64,000 nucleotides of DNA from Petrolisthes cinctipes (Eukaryota; Arthropoda; Malacostraca; Decapoda; Porcellanidae): the NCBI GenBank assembly GCA_033782935.1, contig JAWQEG010000004.1, positions 248,001 through 312,000 on the forward strand, given 5' to 3'. This document shows, piece after piece, positions 13,912 through 26,968 of the stretch. Positions within the stretch are counted from its first letter, which is position 1; each line of letters begins with the position of its first letter. The notes below the pieces were generated by a model. The model was not told the origin of the DNA. It searched no databases and was given only the letters and a program-made list of their open reading frames with translations. A program made the translations under genes and the position numbers.

Positions 13912-15524
13912 GTTTTGAGCCTATATTTTGAAAATATTCTAGCACTGAGTAGGCATGTACAGATCGCTTCAGGGACCCCAAAATATCGAATTTTCGGGTG
14001 TTTTGAGCCTGAATTTGAGATATAAACGAGTACAGAAGATGCATGCACATATCGACTTTTGGGCACCTAAAATATCGATTTTGAGCATGTTTTGAGCCTA
14101 TATTTTGAAAACATTCTTGCATTGAGTAGGCATGTACAGTTCGCTTCTGGGACCCCAAAATATCGAATTTTCAGGTGTTTTGAGCCTGAATTTGAGATAT
14201 AAACGAGTATAGAAGATGCTAACACATATTGACTTTGGGCACCAAAAATATCGATTTTCAGCATGTTTTGGGCCTGAATTTTTAAAATACTCTAACACGG
14301 AGTAGGCATGTACAGATCGCTTCTGGGACCCCAAAATATCGAATTTTTGGGTGTTTAGGGCCAGAATTTGAGATATAAACGGGTACAGAAGATGCATGCA
14401 CATATCGACTTTTGGGCACCTAAAAGATCGATTTTCAGAATGTTTTTGGCCTGTATTTTGAAAATACTCTAACACGGAATAGGCATGTACAGATCGCTTC
14501 TGGGACCCCTAAATATCGAATTTTCGGGTGTTTTGGGACTGAAGTTGAGATATCGACTTTTTGGCACCTAATATATCGATTTTTAGCATGTTTTTAGCCT
14601 ATATTTTGAAAATATTCTAGCACTGAGTAGGCATGTACAGATTGCTTCTGGGACCCCAAAATATTGAATTTTCGGGTGTTTTGAGCCTAAATTTGAGATA
14701 TAAACGGGTACAGAAGATGCATGCACATATCGACTTTTGGGCACCTAAAATATCGAGTTTTAGCATGTTTTGAGCCTATATTTTCAAAATATTCTAGCAC
14801 TGAGTAGGCATGTACAGATCGCTTCTGGGACCCCAAAATATCGAATTTTCGGGTGTTTTGAGCCTATATTTGAGATATAAACGGGTACAGAAGATGCATG
14901 CACATATCGACTTTTAAGCACCTAAAAGATCGATTTTCAGTATGTTTTTGGCCTGTATTTTGAAAATACTCTAACACGGAGTAGGCATGTACAGATCGCT
15001 TCTGGAACCCCTAAATATCGAATTTTCGGGTGTTTTGAGCCTGAATTTAAGATATATAAGGGTACAGAATATACATGCACATATTGACTTTGGGCATCTA
15101 AAATATCGATTTTCAGCATGTTTTGGGCATGTATTTTGAAAATACTCTAATAGGGATTAGGCATGTACAGATCGCTTCTGGGACCCCAAAATATCGAATT
15201 TTCGGGTGTTTTGAGCCTGAATTTGAGATATAAACGGGTACTGAAAGTGCATGCACATATCGACTTTTTGGCACCTAAAACATCGATTTTGAGCATGTTT
15301 TGGGCCTGTATTTTGAAAATACTCTAACACGGAGTAGGCATGTACAGATCGCTTCTGGGACCCCTAAATATCGAATTTTCGGGTGTTTTGGGCCTTAATT
15401 TGAGATATTGACTTTTTGGCACTTAAAATATCGATTTTTATCATGTTTTTAGCCTATATTTTGAAAATATTCTCGCACTGAGTAGGCATGTACAGATTGC
15501 TTCTGGGACCCCAGAATATCGAAT

Positions 15525-16817
15525 TTTCGGGTGTTTTGAGCCTGAATTTGAGATATAAACGGGTACTGAAGATGAATGCACATATCGACTTTTGGGCACC
15601 TAAAAGATCGATTTTGAGCATGTTTTGGGCCTGTATCTTGAAAATACTCTAACACGGAGTAGGCATGTACAGATCGCTTCTGGGACCATTAAATATCGAA
15701 TTTTCGGGTGTTTTGGGCCTTAATTTGGGATATCGCCTTTACGCACCTAAAATATCGATTTTTAGCATGTTTTGAGCCTATATTTTGAAAATATTCTAGC
15801 TCTGAGTAGGCATGTACAGATCGCTTCTGGGACCCCAAAATATCGATTTTTCGGTCTTTTGAGCCTGAATTTGAGATATAAACGAGTACAGAAGATGCAT
15901 GCACATATCGACTTTTGGGCACCTAAAATATCGATTTTGAGCATGTTTTGAGCCTATATTTTGAAAACATTCTAGCATTGAGTAGGCATGTACAGTTTGC
16001 TTCTGGGACCCCAAAATATCGAATTTTGGGGTGTTTTGAGCCTGAATTTGAGATATAAACGAGTATAGAAGATGCATACACATATTGACTTTGGGCACCA
16101 AAAATATCGATTTTCAGCATGTTTTGGGCCTGAATTTTGAAAATACTCTAACACTGAGTAGGCATGTACAGATTGCTTCTGGGACCCCAAAATATCGAAT
16201 TTTCGGGTGTTTTGAGCCTAAATTTGAGATATAAACGGGTACTGAAGATGAATGCACATATCGACTTTTGGGCACCTAAAAGATCGATTTTGAGCATGTT
16301 TTGGGCCTGTATCTTGAAAATACTCTAACACGGAGTAGGCATGTACAGATCGCTTCTGGGACCATTAAATATCGAATTTTCGGGTGTTTTGGGCCTTAAT
16401 TTGAGATATCGCCTTTACGCACCTAAAATATCGATTTTTAGCATGTTTTGAGCCTATATTTTGAAAATATTCTAACACTGAGTAGGCATGTACAGATCGC
16501 TTCTGGGACCCCAAAATATCGAATTTTCGGGTGTTTTGATCCTGAATTTGAGATATAAACGAGTACAGAAGATGCATGCACATATCGACTTTTGGGCACC
16601 TAAAATATCGATTTTGAGCATGTTTTGAGCCTATATTTTGAAAACATTCTAGCATTGAGTAGGCATGTACAGTTCGCTTCTGGGACCCCAAAATATCGAA
16701 TTTTCGGGTGTTTTGAGCCTGAATTTGAGATATAAACGAGTATAGAAGATGCATACACATATTGACATTGGGCACCAAAAATATCGATTTTCAGCATGTT
16801 TTGGGCCTGAATTTTGA
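15525..16817 (-). repeat. 4-mer HOR pair, 677-bp spacing
   Basis: About 15,525-16,140 matches 16,202-16,817 with a shift of 677 bp (three L plus one S). Both copies carry the GGGACCATTAAA variant and the GTATCTTGAAAATAC dyad variant. Confidence 0.8.
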
Positions 16818-17217
16818 AAATACTCTAACACGGAGTAGGCATGTACAGATCGCTTCTGGGAACCCAAAATATCGAATTTTCGGGTGTTTTGAGCCTGAAT
16901 TTGAGATATAAACTAGTATAGAAGAAGCATACACATATTGACTTTGGGCACCAAAAATATCGATTTTCAACATATTTTGGGCCTGAATTTTGAAAATACT
17001 CTAACACGGAGTAGGCATGTACAGATCGCTTCTGGGACCCCAAAATATCGAATTTTTGGGTGTTTAGGGCCAGAATTTAAGATATAAACGGGTACAGAAG
17101 ATGCATGCACATATCGACTTTTGGGCAACTAAAAGATCGATTTTCAGTATGTTTTTGGCCTGTATTTTGAAAATACTCTAACACGGAGTAGGCATGTACA
17201 GATCGCTTCTGGGACCC

Positions 17218-19266
17218 CTAAATATCGAATTTTCGGGTGTTTTGGGACTGAATTTGAGATATCGCCTTTACGCACCTAAAATATCGAGTTTTAGCATGTT
17301 TTGAGCCTATATTTTCAAAATATTCTAGCACTGAGTAAGCATGTACAGATCGCTTCTGGGACCCCAAAATATCGAATTTTCGGGTGTTTTGAGCTTGAAT
17401 TTGAGATATAAACGAGTACAGAAGATGCATGCACATATCGACTTTTGGGCACCTAAAATATCGATTTTGAGCATGTTTTGAGCCTATATTTTGAAAACAT
17501 TCTAGCACTGAGTAGACATGTACAGATCGCTTCTGGGACCCAAAAATATCGAATTTTAGGGTGTTTAGGGCCAGAATTTGAAATATAAACGGGTACAGAA
17601 GATGCATGCACATATCGACTTTTAAGCACCTAAAAGATCGATTTTCAGTATGTTTTTGGCCTGTATTTTGAAAATACTCTAACACGGAGTAATCATGTAC
17701 AGATCGCTTCTGGGACCCCTAAATATGGAATTTTCGGGTGTTTTGAGCCTGAATTTAAGATATATAAGGGTACAGAAGATACATGCACATATTGACTTTG
17801 GGCATCTAAAATATCGATTTTCAGCATGTTTTGGGCATGTATTTTGAAAATACTCTAACACGGAGTAGGCATGTACAGATCGCTTCTGGGACCCCAAAAT
17901 ATCGAATTTTCGGGTGTTTAGGGCCAGAATTTGAGATATAAACGGGTACAGAAAATGCATGCACATATCGACTTTTGGGCACCTAAAAGATCGATTTTCA
18001 GTATGTTTTTGGCCTGTATTTTGAAAATACTCTAACACAGAGTAGGCATGTACAGATCGCTTCTGGGACCCCTAAATATCGAATTTTCGGGTGTTTTGGA
18101 GCTGAATTTGAGATATCGACTTTTTGGCACCTAAAATATCGATTTTTAGCATGTTTTTAGCCTATATTTTCAAAATATTCTAGCACTAAGTAGGCATGTA
18201 CAGATTGCTTCTAGGACCCCAAAATATCGAATTTTTTGGTGTTTTGAGCCTGAATTTGAGATATAAACGGGTACAGAAGATACATGCACATATTGACTTT
18301 GGGCATCTAAATTATCGATTTTCAGCATGTTTTGGGCCTGTATTTTGAAAATACTCTAACACGGAGTAGGCATGTACAAATCGCTTCTGGGACCCCAAAA
18401 TATCGAATTTTCGGGTGTTTTGGGCCTGAATTTGAGATATCGCCTTTACGCACCTAAAATATCGATTTTTAGCATGTTTTGAGCCTATATTTTCAAAATA
18501 TTCTAGCACTGAGTAGGCATGTACAGATCGCTTCTGGGACCACAAAATATCGAATTTTCGGGTGTTTTGAGCTTGAATTTGAGATATAAACGAGTACAGA
18601 AGATGCATGCACATATCGACTTTTGGGCACCTAAAATATCGATTTTGAGCATGTTTTGAGCCTATATTTTGAAAACATTCTAGCACTGAGTAGGCATGTA
18701 CAGATCGCTTCTGGGACCCAAAAATATCGAATTTTCGGGTGTTTAGGGACAGAATTTGAGATATAAACGGGTACAGAAGATGCATTCACATATCGACTTT
18801 TAAGCACCTAAAAGATCGATTTTTAGTATGTTTTTGGCCTGTATTTTGAAAATACTCTAACACGGAGTAGGCATGTACAGATCGCTTCTGGGACCCCAAA
18901 ATATCGAATTTTCGGGTGTTTTAAGCCTGAATTTGAGATATAAACTAGTACAGAAGATGCATGCACATATCGACTTTTGGGCACCTAAAATATCGATTTT
19001 GAGCATGTTTTGAGCCTATATTTTGAAAACATTCTAGCATTGAGTAGGCATGTACAGTTTGCTTCTGGGACCCCAAAATATCGAATTTTCGGGTGTTTTG
19101 AGCCTGAATTTGAGATATAAACGGGTATAGAAGATGCATACACATATTGACTTTGGGCACCAAAAATATCGATTTTCAGCATGTTTTGGGCCTGAATTTT
19201 GAAAATACTCTAACACGGAGTAGGCATGTACAAATCGCTTCTGGGACCCCTAAATATCGAATTTTC
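17218..19266 (-). repeat. Mixed monomers with a 7-mer (1,178-bp) echo
   Basis: The GAGCTTGAATTTGAG variant near 17,391 recurs near 18,569, a shift of 1,178 bp that equals five L plus two S. Surrounding monomers match less well, so this is an old or partly overwritten HOR. The last left-arm copy of the ATATATAAGGG marker is near 17,758. Confidence 0.65.
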
Positions 19267-19534
19267 GGGTGTTTTGGGACTGAATTTGAGATATCGCCTT
19301 TACGCACCTAAAATATCGATTTTTAGCATGTTTTGAGCCTATATTTTGAAAATATTCTAGCACTGAGTATGCATGTACAGATTACTTCTGGGACCCCAAA
19401 ATATTGAATTTTCGGGTGTTTTGAGTCTGAATTTGAGATATAAACGGGTACAGAAGATACATGCACATATTGACTTTGGGCACCTAAAATATCGATTTTC
19501 AGCATGTTTTGGGCCTGTATTTTGAAAATACTCT

Positions 19535-19550
19535 AACACGGAATGTACAC
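19535..19550 (-). repeat. 6-bp-deleted monomer (first copy)
   Basis: CACGGAATGTACAC stands where other monomers have CACGGAGTAGGCATGTAC, so GTAGGC is lost. The resulting monomer is 170 bp. The same deletion recurs at 21,151-21,164, one 1,614-bp HOR away, so the deletion predates that HOR duplication. Confidence 0.85.
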
Positions 19551-21150
19551 ATCGCTTCTGGGATCCCAAAATATCGAATTTTCGGGTGTTTTGGGCCTGA
19601 ATTTTACTTATCGCCTTTACGCACCTAAAATATTGATTTTTAGCATGTTTTGAGCCTATATTTTGAAAATATTCTAGCACTGAGTAGGCAAGTACAGATC
19701 GCTTCTGGGACCCCTAAATATCGATTTTTCGGGTGTTTTGGGCCTTAATTTGAGATATCGACTTTTTGGCACCTAAAATATTGATTTTTAGCATGTTTTT
19801 AGCCTATATTTTAAAAATATTCTAGCACTTAGTAGGCATGTACAGATTGCTTCTGAGACCCCAAAATATCGAATTTTCGGGTGTTTTGAGCCTGAATTTG
19901 AGATATAAACGGGTACTGAAGGTGCATGCACATATCGACTTTTTGGCACCTAAAACATCGATTTTGAGCATGTTTTATGCCTGTATTTTGAAAATACTCT
20001 AACACGGAGTAGGCATGTACCGATCGCTTCTGGTACCCCTAAATATCGAATTTTCGGATGTTTTGGGACTGAATTTGAGATATCGACTTTTTGGCACCTA
20101 AAATATCGATTTTTAGCATGTTTTTAGCCTATATTTTTCAAATATTCTAGCACTGAGTAGGCATGTACAGATTGCCTCTGGGACCCCAAAATATTGAATT
20201 TTCGGGTGTTTTGAGCCTGAATTTGAGATATAAACGGGTACAGAAGATACATGCACATATTGACTTTGGGCATCTAAAATATCGATTTTCAGCATGTTTT
20301 GGGCCTGTATTTTGAAAATACTCTAACACGGAGTACGCATGTACAGATCCCTTCCGGGACCCCTAAATATCGAATTTTCGGGTGTTTTGGGACTGAATTT
20401 GAGATATCGACTTTTTTGCACCTAAAATATCGATTTTTAGCATGTTTTTAGCCCATATTTTGAAAATATTCTAGCACTGAGTAGGCATGTACAGATTGCT
20501 TCTGGGACCCCAAAATATTGAATTTTTGGGTGTTTTGAGCCTGCATTTGAGATATAAACGGGTACAGAAGATACATGCACATATTGACTTTGGGCATCTA
20601 AAATATCGATTTTCAGCATGTTTTGGGCCTGTATTTTGAAAATACTCTAACACGGAGTAGGCATGTACAGATCGCTTCTGGGACCCCAAAATATCAAATT
20701 TTCAGGTGTTTTGAGCCTGAATTTGAGATATAAACGGGTACTGAAGATGCATGCACATATCGACTTTTGGGCACCTAAAACATCGATTTTGAGCATGTTT
20801 TGGGCCTGTATTTTGAAACTACTCTAACACGGAGTAGGCATGTACACATCGCTTCTGGGACCCCTAAATATCGAATTTTCGGGTGTTTTGGGACTGAATT
20901 TGAGATATAGCCTTTACGCACCTAAAATATCGATTTTTAGCATGTTTTGAGCCTATATTTTGAAAATATTCTAGCACTGAGTATGCATGTACAGATTACT
21001 TCTGGGACCCCAATATATTGAATTTTCGGGTGTTTTGAGCCTGAATTTGAGATATAAACGGGTACAAAAGATACATGCACATATTGACTTTGGGCACCTA
21101 AAATATCGATTTTCAGCATGTTTTGGGCCTGTATTTTGAAAATACTCTAA

Positions 21151-21164
21151 CACGGAATGTACAC
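21151..21164 (-). repeat. 6-bp-deleted monomer (second copy)
   Basis: Same GTAGGC deletion as at 19,541, in the second copy of the 1,614-bp HOR. Confidence 0.85.
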
Positions 21165-22120
21165 ATCGCTTCTGGGACACCTAAATATCGAATTTTCGGG
21201 TGTTTTGGGACTGAATTTTACATATCCGCCTTTACGCACCTAAAATATCGATTTTTAGCATGTTTTGAGCCTATATTTTGAAAATATTCTAGCACTGAGT
21301 AGGCAAGTACAGATCGCTTCTGGGACCCCTAAATATCGATTTTTCGGGTGTTTTGGGCCTTAATTTGAGATATCGACTTTTTGGCACCTAAAATATCGAT
21401 TTTTAGCATGTTTTTAGCCTATATTTTAAAAATATTCTAGCACTGAGTAGGCATGTACAGATTGCTTCTGAGACCCCAAAATATCGAATTTTCGGGTGTT
21501 TTGAGCCTGAATTTGAGATATAAACGGGTACTGAAGGTGCATGCACATATCAACTTTTTGGCACCTAAAACATCGTTTTGAGCATGTTTTATGCCTGTAT
21601 TTTGAAAATACTCTAACACGGAGTAGGCATGTACAGATCGCTTCTGGGACCCCAAAATATCGAATTTTCGGGTGTTTTTTGCCTTAATTTGAGATATCGA
21701 CTTTACGCACCTAAAATATCGATTTTTAGCATGTTTTGAGCCTATATTTTGAAAATATTCTAGCACTGACTAGGCATGTACAGATCACTTCTGGGACCCC
21801 AAAATATCGAATTTTCGGGTGTTTTGAGCCTGAATTTGAGATATAAATGACTACAGAAGATGCATGCACATATCGAGTTTTGGGCACCTCAAATATCGAT
21901 TTTTAGCATGTTTTGAGCCTATATTTTGAAAATATTCTAGCACTGAGTAGGCATGTACAGATTGCTTCTGTAACCCCAAAATATTGAATTTTCGGGTGTT
22001 TTAAGCCTGAATTTGAGATATAAACAGGTACAGAAGATACATTCACATATTGACTTTTGGCATCTAAAATATCGATTTCCAGCATGTTTTTTGCCTTTAT
22101 TTTAAAAATACTCTAACACG

Positions 22121-22223
22121 GAGTAGGAATGTACAGATCGCTTCTGGAACCCCAAAATATTGAATTTTCGGGTGTTTTGAGCCTGAATTTTGGGTCGCAG
22201 AAGCGATCTGTACATGCCTACTC
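22121..22223. other. Head-to-head inversion junction (imperfect palindrome)
   Basis: The only orientation switch in the window. The left arm 22,121-22,158 (starting GAGTAGGAATGTACAGATCG) is the near-perfect reverse complement of 22,187-22,223 (ending GATCTGTACATGCCTACTC), with three mismatches and one single-base gap by eye. The spacer is 28 nt, 22,159-22,186. The sequence changes from minus-sense (GCCTGAATTT) to plus-sense (TGGGTCGCAG) at about 22,187-22,191, where a few bases (ATTT) are shared by both sides. That is what a microhomology joint would look like. Beyond the stem the arms stay homologous only at monomer level, a B-type monomer facing an A-type. It could be a real inversion breakpoint or an assembly fold-back artefact. 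Confidence 0.9.
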
Positions 22224-25010
22224 AGTGCTAGAATATTTTCAAAATATAGGCTCAAAACATGCTAAAAATCGATATTTTAGGTGCGTAAAGGCGATATCTC
22301 AAATTCAGGCCCAAAACACCCGAAAATTCGATATTATGGGGTCCCAGAAGCGATCTGTACATGCCTACTCCGTGTTAAAAGTATTTACAAAATACAGGCA
22401 CAAAACATGCTCAAAATCGATGTTTTAGGTGCCAAAAAGTCGATATGTGCATGCATCTTCAGTACCTATTTATATCTCAAATTCAGGCTCAAAACACCCG
22501 AAAATTCAATATTTTGGGGTCCCAGAAGCAATCTGTACATGCCTACTCAGTGCTAGAATATTTTCAAAATATAGGTTAAAAACATGCTAAAAATCGATCT
22601 TTTATGTGCCAAAAAGTCGATATCTCAAATTCAGTCCCAAAACACCCGAAAATTCGATATTTAGGGGTCCCAGAAGCGATCTGTACATGCTTACTCCGTG
22701 TTAGAGATTTTTCAAAATACAGGCCAAAAACATACTGAAAATCGATCTTTTAGGTGCGCAAAAGTCGATATGTGCATGCATCTTCTGTACCCGTTTATAT
22801 CTCAAATTCTGGCCCTTAACACCCGAAAATTCGATATTTTGGGGTCCCAGAAGCGATCTGTACATGCCTACTCCTTGTTAGAGTATTTTCAAAATTCAGG
22901 CACAAAACATGCTCAAAATCGATATTTTTGGTGCCCAAAGTCAATATGTGTATGCATCTTCTATACTCGTTTATATCTCAAATTCTGGCTCAAAACACCC
23001 GAAAATTCGATATTTTGGGGTCCCAGAAGCGATCTGTACATGCCTACTCAGTGCTAGAATGTTTTCAAAATATAGGCTCAAAACATGCTCGAAATCGATA
23101 TTTTAGGTGCCCAAAAGTCGATATGAGTATGCATCTTCTGTACCCGTTTATATCTCAAATTCAGGCTCAAAACACCCGAAAATTCGATATTTTGGGGTCC
23201 CAGAAGTATTATGTACATGCCTACTCAGTGCTAGAATATTTTCAAAATATAGGCTCAAAACATGCTAAAACTCGATATTTTAGGTGCGTAAAGGCGATAT
23301 CTCAAATTATGGCCCAAAACACCCGAAAATTCTATATTTAGGGGTCCCACAAGCGATCTGAACATGCCTACTCCGTGTTAGAGTATTTTCAAAATACAGG
23401 CCCAAAACATGCTCAAAATCGATCTTTTAGGTGCCAAAAAGTCGATATGTAAATGTACCTTCAGTACCCGTTTATATCTCAAATTCAGGCTCAAAACACC
23501 CGAAAATTCAATATTTTGGGTCCAAAAGCAATCTGTACATGCCTACTCAGTGCTAGAATATTATCAAAATATAGGCTAAAAAAACATGCTAAAAATCGAT
23601 ATTTTAGGTGCCAAAAAGTCGATATCTCAAATTAAGGCCGAAAACACCCGAAAATTTGATATTTAGGAGTCCCAGAAGGGATTTGTACATGCCTACTCCG
23701 TGTTAGAGTATTTTCAAAATACAGGCCAAAAACATACTGAAAATCGATCCTTTAGGTGCCCAAAAGTCGATATGTGCATGAATCTTCTGTACCCGTTTAT
23801 ATCTCAAATTCTGGCCCTAAACACCCGAAAATTCGATATTTTGGGGTCCCAGAAACGATCTGTACATGCCTACTCAGTGCTAGAATGTTTTCAAAATATA
23901 GGCTCAAAACATGCTCAAAATCGATATTTTAGGTGCCCAAAAGTCGATATGTGCATGCATCTTCTGTACTCGTTTATATCTCAAATTCAGGCTCAAAACA
24001 CCCGAAAATTCGATATTTTGGGGTCCCAGAAGCGATCTGTACATGCCTACTCAGTGCTAGAATATTTTCAAAATATAGGCTCAAAACATGCTAAAAATCG
24101 ATATTTTAGGTGAGTAAAGGCGATATCTTAAATTCAGGCCCAAAACACCCGAAAATTCGATATTATGGGGTCCCAGAAGCGATCTGTACATTCCTACTCA
24201 GTGTTAAAAGTATTTACAAAATACAGGCCCAAAACATGCTCAAAATCGATGTTTTAGGTGCCAAAAAGTCGATATGTGCATGCATCTTCAGTACCCGTTT
24301 ATATCTCAAATTCAGGCTCAAAACACCCGAAAATTCGATATTTTGGGGTCTCAGAAGCGATCTGTACATGCCTACTCCGTGTTAGAGTATTTTTAAAATA
24401 CATGCCCAAAACATGCTGAAAATCGATATTTTAGATGCCCAAAGTCAATATGTGCATGTATCTTCAGTACCCGTTTATTTCTCAAATTCAGGCTCAAAAC
24501 ACCCGAAAATTCAATATTTTTGGGTCCCAGAAGCAATCTGTACATGCCTACTCAGTGCTAGAATATTTTCAAAATATATGTTAAAAACATGCTAAAAATC
24601 GATATTTTAGGTGCCAAAAAGTCGATATCTCAAATTCAGTCCCAAAACACCCGAAAATTCGATATTTAGGGGTCCCAGAAGCGATCTGTACATGCTTACT
24701 CCGTGTTAGAGTTTTTTCAAAATACAGGCCAAAAACATACTGAAAATCGATCTTTTAGGTGCGCAAAAGTCGATATGTGCATGCATCTTCTGTACCCGTT
24801 TATATCTCAAATTCTGGCCCTAAACACCCGAAAATTCGATATTTTGGGGTCCCAGAAGCGATCTGTACATGCCTACTCCTTGTTAGAGTATTTTCAAAAT
24901 TCAGGCCCAAAACATGCTCAAAATCGATTTTTTTGGTGCCCAAAGTCAATATGTGTATGCATCTTCTATACTCGTTTATATCTCAAATTCACGCTCAAAA
25001 CACCCGAAAA
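22224..25010 (+). repeat. Irregular monomers beside the junction
   Basis: Plus-oriented L/S monomers with many private changes (GCACAAAACATGC, GTAAATGTACC, GTATTATGTAC, extra A-runs near 23,577). About 22,698-23,057 matches 24,703-25,062 at 2,005-bp spacing, probably a 12-mer. Otherwise no clean HOR period was seen. Confidence 0.7.
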
Positions 25011-25014
25011 TTCG

Positions 25015-26968
25015 ATATTTTGGGGTCCCAGAAGCGTTCTGTACATGCCTACTCAGTGCTAGAATGTTTTCAAAATATAGGCTCAAAACATGCTCAAAAT
25101 CGATATTTTTGGTGCCCAAAAGTCGATATGTGCATGCATCTTCTGTACCCGTTTATATCTCAAATTCAGGCTCAAAACATCCGAAAATTCGATATTTTGG
25201 GGTCCTCAAAGCAATCTGTACATGCCTACTCAGTGCTTGAATATTTTCAAAATATAGGCTAAAAACATGCTAAAAATCGATATTTTTGGTGCCAAAAAGT
25301 CGATATCTCAAATTCAGTCCCAAAACACCCGAAAATTCGATATTTAGGGGTCCCAGAAACAATCTGTACATGCCTACTCCGTGATAGAGTATTTTTAAAA
25401 TACAGGCCCAAAACATGCTCAAAATCGATGTTTTAGGTGCCAAAAAGTCGATATGTGCATGCACCTTCAGTACCCGTTTATATCTCAAATTCAGGCTCAA
25501 AACACCCGAAAATTCGATATTTTGGGGTCCCAGAAGCAATCTGTACATGCCTACTCAGTGCTAGAATATTTTCAAAATATAGGCTAAAAACATGCTAAAA
25601 ATCGATATTTTAGGTGCAAAAAAGTCGATGTCTCAAATTAAGGCCCAAAACACCCGAAAATTCGATATTTAGGGGTCCCAGAGGCGATCTGTACATGCCT
25701 ACTCAGTGCTAGAATATTTTCAAAATATAGGCTCAAAACATGCTAAAAATCGATATTTTAGGTGCATTAAGGCGATATCTCAAATTCAGGCCCAAAACTC
25801 CCGAAAATTCGATATTTTGGGGTCCCAGAAGCGATGTGTACATGCCTACTCCGTGTTAGAGTATTTTCAAAATACAGGCCCAAAACATGCTCAAAATCGA
25901 TGTTTTAGGGGCCAAAAAGTCGATATGTGCATGCATCTTGAGTACCCGTTTATATCTTAAATTCAGGCTCAAAACACCCGAAAATTCGATATTTTGGGGT
26001 CCCAGAAGCGTTCTGTACATGCCTACTCAGTGCTAGAATGTTTTCAAAATATAGGCTCAAAACATGCTCAAAATCGATATTTTTGGTGCCCAAAAGTCGA
26101 TATGTGCATGCATCTTCTGTACCAGTTTATATCTCAAATTCAGGCTCAAAACATCCGAAAATTCGATATTTTGGGGTCCTCAAAGCAATCTGTACATGCC
26201 TACTCAGTGCTTGAATATTTTCAAAATATAGGCTAAAAACATGCTAAAAATCGATATTTTTGGTGCCAAAAAGTCGATATCTCAAATTCAGTCCCAAAAC
26301 ACCCGAAAATTCGATATTTAGGGGTCCCAGAAACAATCTGTACATGCCTACTCCGTGATAGAGTATTTTTAAAATACAGGCCCAAAACATGCTCAAAATC
26401 GATGTTTTAGGTGCCAAAAATTCGATATGTGCATGCACCTTCAGTACCCGTTTATATCTCAAATTCAGGCTCAAAACACCCGAAAATTCGATATTTTGGG
26501 GTCCCAGAAGCAATCTGTACATGCCTACTCAGTGCTAGAATATTTTCAAAATATAGGCTAAAAACATGCTAAAAATCGATATTTTAGGTGCAAAAAAGTC
26601 GATGTCTCAAATTAAGGCCCAAAACACCCGAAAATTCGATATTTAGGGGTCCCAGAGGCGATCTGTACATGCCTACTCAGTGCTAGAATATTTTCAAAAT
26701 ATAGGCTCAAAACATGCTAAAAATCGATATTTTAGGTGCATTAAGGCGATATCTCAAATTCAGGCCCAAAACTCCCGAAAATTCGATATTTTGGGGTCCC
26801 AGAAGCGATGTGTACATGCCTACTCCGTGTTAGAGTATTTTCAAAATACAGGCCCAAAACATGCTCAAAATCGATGTTTTAGGGGCCAAAAAGTCGATAT
26901 GTGCATGCATCTTGAGTACCCGTTTATATCTTAAATTCAGGCTCAAAACACCCGAAAATTCGATATTT
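25015..26968 (+). repeat. 6-mer HOR tandem pair, 974-bp spacing
   Basis: About 25,015-25,990 is followed directly by a near-identical copy to about 26,968 (shift 974 bp, three L and three S). Shared variants are GAAGCGTTCTG at the left edge, GGGGTCCTCAAAGC, GCATTAAGGCGATATC and AAAACTCCCG. Only a few substitutions separate the copies (for example AAGTCG vs ATTCG near 26,420). Confidence 0.88.

Larger units (their letters stand above)
19266..21640 (-). repeat. 10-mer HOR, 1,614-bp spacing
   Basis: From 19,266 to 20,880 the monomer lengths are 147, 170, 147, 148, 177, 148, 176, 148, 176 and 177, summing to 1,614 bp. The pattern then recurs to about 21,640, including AGGCAAGTACAGATCG (19,688 and 21,302), TTTTATGCC, and a 170-bp monomer with a 6-bp deletion. 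Copies differ at more positions than right-arm duplications, so this HOR appears older. Confidence 0.85.
1..22190 (-). repeat. Satellite array, left arm, minus-oriented monomers
   Basis: This is a continuous head-to-tail array of 147/148-bp and 176/177-bp monomers, all with the monomer sense on the minus strand. Measuring from one fixed base in the conserved TTTTCGGGTGTTT segment gives successive spacings such as 148, 176, 176, 147, 177, 148, 176, 176, 177, 148. I found no non-satellite sequence, no transposon and no gene. HOR units of 5 to 10 monomers recur across the arm. The organisation resembles a eukaryotic centromeric or heterochromatic satellite; that function is inferred from repeat architecture only. 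The array continues past the left edge of the window. Confidence 0.97.

Noticed and set aside
25270..26522. Local reversals in the right arm suggested by minus-strand open frames (25,270; 26,244; 46,533; 49,698; 53,381)
   Set aside because: The DNA there is ordinary plus-sense monomer; those frames are antisense readings that happen to lack stops. Only one orientation switch exists, at ~22,190.
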